Source of the DNA: Fortiea contorta PCC 7126
GTDB taxonomy: Bacteria; Cyanobacteriota; Cyanobacteriia; Cyanobacteriales; Nostocaceae
NCBI RefSeq assembly: GCF_000332295.1
Contig: NZ_KB235930.1
Coordinates: 5,111,895-5,175,894 of the forward strand
Length of the DNA: 64,000 nt
Direction of reading: 5' to 3'
Shown here: positions 62,827-64,000 of the stretch, in pieces
Layout: each line of letters opens with the position of its first letter
Position numbering within the stretch: position 1 is the stretch's first letter
Program-made: the position numbers and the translations under genes
Notes under the pieces: generated by a model
What the model was told of the DNA's origin: nothing
Seen by the model: only the letters and a program-made list of their open reading frames with translations
Database searches by the model: none

Positions 62827-62853
62827 TTAGCACTCATACACTGCAAGTGCTAA
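62827..62853 (+). promoter_or_regulatory. CIRCE-like HrcA operator
   Basis: TTAGCACTC, nine bases, AAGTGCTAA. The consensus is TTAGCACTC-N9-GAGTGCTAA, so 17 of 18 arm positions match with exact spacing. CIRCE binds the HrcA repressor and normally controls groE operons in cyanobacteria. Here it lies 80 bp before the start of an uncharacterised gene. Confidence 0.85.
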
Positions 62854-62932
62854 CCATCGCCTCAATTTCATCCCCATGAGATGAGCGCACTCTCAAGCTT
62901 CTACGTAACTGATTAACAACGGGAGGACTGGA

Positions 62933-63283
62933 ATGAAATATACTTTTGACATTGTAGGAGTATCTCCAGTTTGGCAATTTTTTAATCACCAACACCAGAG
63001 CCTGTCTGAACTGCAGCCCCAAGGCGTAGAATACCTAGGTACTCATATTTGTACGCTGGATGCTTTCTTAAAATCTATAGAAACAGTTCCCCAAAAGTGG
63101 GGTTGGAATGTAGACCAAGTTATAGATACCGTGATTCAGTTTTGGTTGAACAACTCAGAAAGTATTAATTATTGGAAAACCCGTTTAAATGATGCAGGCA
63201 ATGATAATTTAGTAGTGGCACGAGTTGCAGATATCAAAGCTTTAAAGGCTGAGTTTGATTCCCTGATGAATAAAAATTGGTAA
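62933..63283 (+). CDS. Uncharacterised protein, likely heat-shock regulated
   Basis: 116 aa: MKYTFDIVGVSPVWQFFNHQ, GVEYLGTHICTLDAFLKSIE, VDQVIDTVIQFWLNNSESIN, ending FDSLMNKNW. GGGAGG sits 8 bases before ATG 62933. No signal peptide or membrane helix. It belongs to no family I can name. The upstream CIRCE predicts induction on heat or stress with HrcA release, so a role in protein quality control is possible. Confidence 0.75.
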   Translation: MKYTFDIVGVSPVWQFFNHQHQSLSELQPQGVEYLGTHICTLDAFLKSIETVPQKWGWNVDQVIDTVIQFWLNNSESINYWKTRLNDAGNDNLVVARVADIKALKAEFDSLMNKNW

Positions 63284-63323
63284 ACAAAATCTTCTGTTTG
63301 AGTAATCAGCGGTAGTTGCAAAA

Positions 63324-64000
63324 TTAGCTATCTTCCAAAGCTTGCAAAACTTTGAGGTAGAAGTTTTCTACTCTTTTGACTTGTATCTCTCCCAAGGTCA
63401 TGTAGTGACCTAAACCAGGAGCACTGTTGACTTCAATTATTGTATAATCGACTACGGGTTTAGTGATATCAGTGGTAATTATATCTACTCCTGCTAATCT
63501 TAAGCCTAAGCTTTTAGTGATATTAATTGCTAGTTTTTGAAAATCAGGATGGATGTTGTCTGTGAAGTCTATGGAATCGCCACCATTAGATAAATTAGCG
63601 TTGTCTAAAAGATAAACCACAGTATCTTGGGGAAGTATGGTTTCCCAAGAAAGATTTTGTCTGTGCAATTTTTGATGAATGCGAAAATCGTTTAAATTAA
63701 TCAGGATTTTCTCACCATAATTGAGCAATTTTTGACGTTTATTTTCTAATAATTGCGTAATAGTAGATTGACCATCACCAGTCACAGATAAAGGAATTCT
63801 TTGATAAGTCGCAACTGCTTCATCATCGAAAACTAAAATTCTAAAATCATTACCACGATAAAATTTTTCTACAAGTAATCCTGATTGTGTTTGGAAAATT
63901 TTCTCGGCCACTTGATAATATTCATATTCATCATGAATCTTAGTTACTAAAACTCCTTGACTCAAACTTAATGGTTTGACAATCACTGGCATTCCTAATT
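63324..64000 (-). CDS. ATP-grasp ligase, N-terminus outside the window
   Basis: The C-terminal 224 or so residues of an ATP-grasp enzyme continue past the right edge. MPVIVKPLSLSQGVLVTKI, FRILVFDDEAVATYQRIPL, DIHPDFQKLAINITKSLGLR and IIEVNSAPGLGHYMTLGE are the nucleotide- and metal-binding parts seen in cyanophycin-synthetase-like and glutathione-synthetase-like ATP-grasp ligases. Which amino-acid or peptide ligation it performs cannot be told without the N-terminus. Confidence 0.8.
   Translation of the reverse strand, partial: LGMPVIVKPLSLSQGVLVTKIHDEYEYYQVAEKIFQTQSGLLVEKFYRGNDFRILVFDDEAVATYQRIPLSVTGDGQSTITQLLENKRQKLLNYGEKILINLNDFRIHQKLHRQNLSWETILPQDTVVYLLDNANLSNGGDSIDFTDNIHPDFQKLAINITKSLGLRLAGVDIITTDITKPVVDYTIIEVNSAPGLGHYMTLGEIQVKRVENFYLKVLQALEDS

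Overview
The window looks like chromosomal DNA from a filamentous, probably heterocyst-forming cyanobacterium (Nostocales). The evidence is the frequent GCGATCGC (HIP1) octamers, tandem heptamers GAAGGAT/GAAGTAT typical of Nostocales, several cyanobacterial MITE-like repeats, and conserved cyanobacterial genes (a two-partner-secretion exoprotein, an SLH/fasciclin protein, a cobyric acid synthase paired with a small ferredoxin, PhoD). No rRNA or tRNA gene was recognised. The species cannot be named from this sequence alone.

Layout. 0.5-7.6 kb: ruvA, an overlapping reverse-transsulfuration gene pair, a Met/Cys-rich four-helix copper-binding protein behind a perfect palindrome, a decayed LuxR regulator, and cobQ plus ferredoxin. 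7.6-8.5 kb: about 1 kb of non-coding DNA with three hairpins and a duplicated motif. 8.5-30 kb: ordinary and accessory genes, including a NACHT-HEAT STAND protein, a dehydrogenase, an ATPase with a damaged P-loop divergent from a P-type cation pump, an MBL hydrolase, ychF, phoD, a 1395-aa TpsA-like exoprotein, a PLP decarboxylase and a tRNA-dihydrouridine synthase.

30.67-41.75 kb: the most striking region. A gene of the Rpn/DUF2887 nuclease-like family is split. Its first 179 codons lie at 41.75-42.29 kb and its C-terminal third at 30.38-30.67 kb, on the same strand and in the right order. About 11.08 kb of foreign DNA lies between them, with TCTAGT at both breakpoints. The insert carries a tyrosine recombinase, an IS110-family transposase with a highly structured 5' non-coding region (candidate bridge RNA), a repeat-studded control region ahead of a ribbon-helix-helix gene, plasmid-like and HTH genes, a block of unknown genes that may be virion-like, and several tiny genes. 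At least five frameshifts fall inside it, so it seems to be decaying.

42.3-54.7 kb: a type III-B-like CRISPR-Cas locus. cas2, cas1 and a csx18-like gene lie on the minus strand. An array of 23 repeats and 22 spacers follows. On the plus strand come an HD-less cas10/cmr2, cmr3, a cmr4-like RAMP with Leu where the slicer Asp is expected, a small-subunit gene, a double RAMP (Cmr6 plus apparent Cmr1), and a CARF-HEPN ribonuclease. MITE-like elements sit beside the array end and between cmr4 and cmr5. The gene set suggests an immune system biased towards cyclic-oligoadenylate signalling.

54.7-64 kb: a pseudogene, dnaK, a TPR protein whose tail has been replaced by a repeat, membrane protein and lipoprotein genes, an O-methyltransferase, an SLH-fasciclin outer-envelope protein, a near-perfect CIRCE element ahead of an uncharacterised gene, and an ATP-grasp gene cut by the window end.
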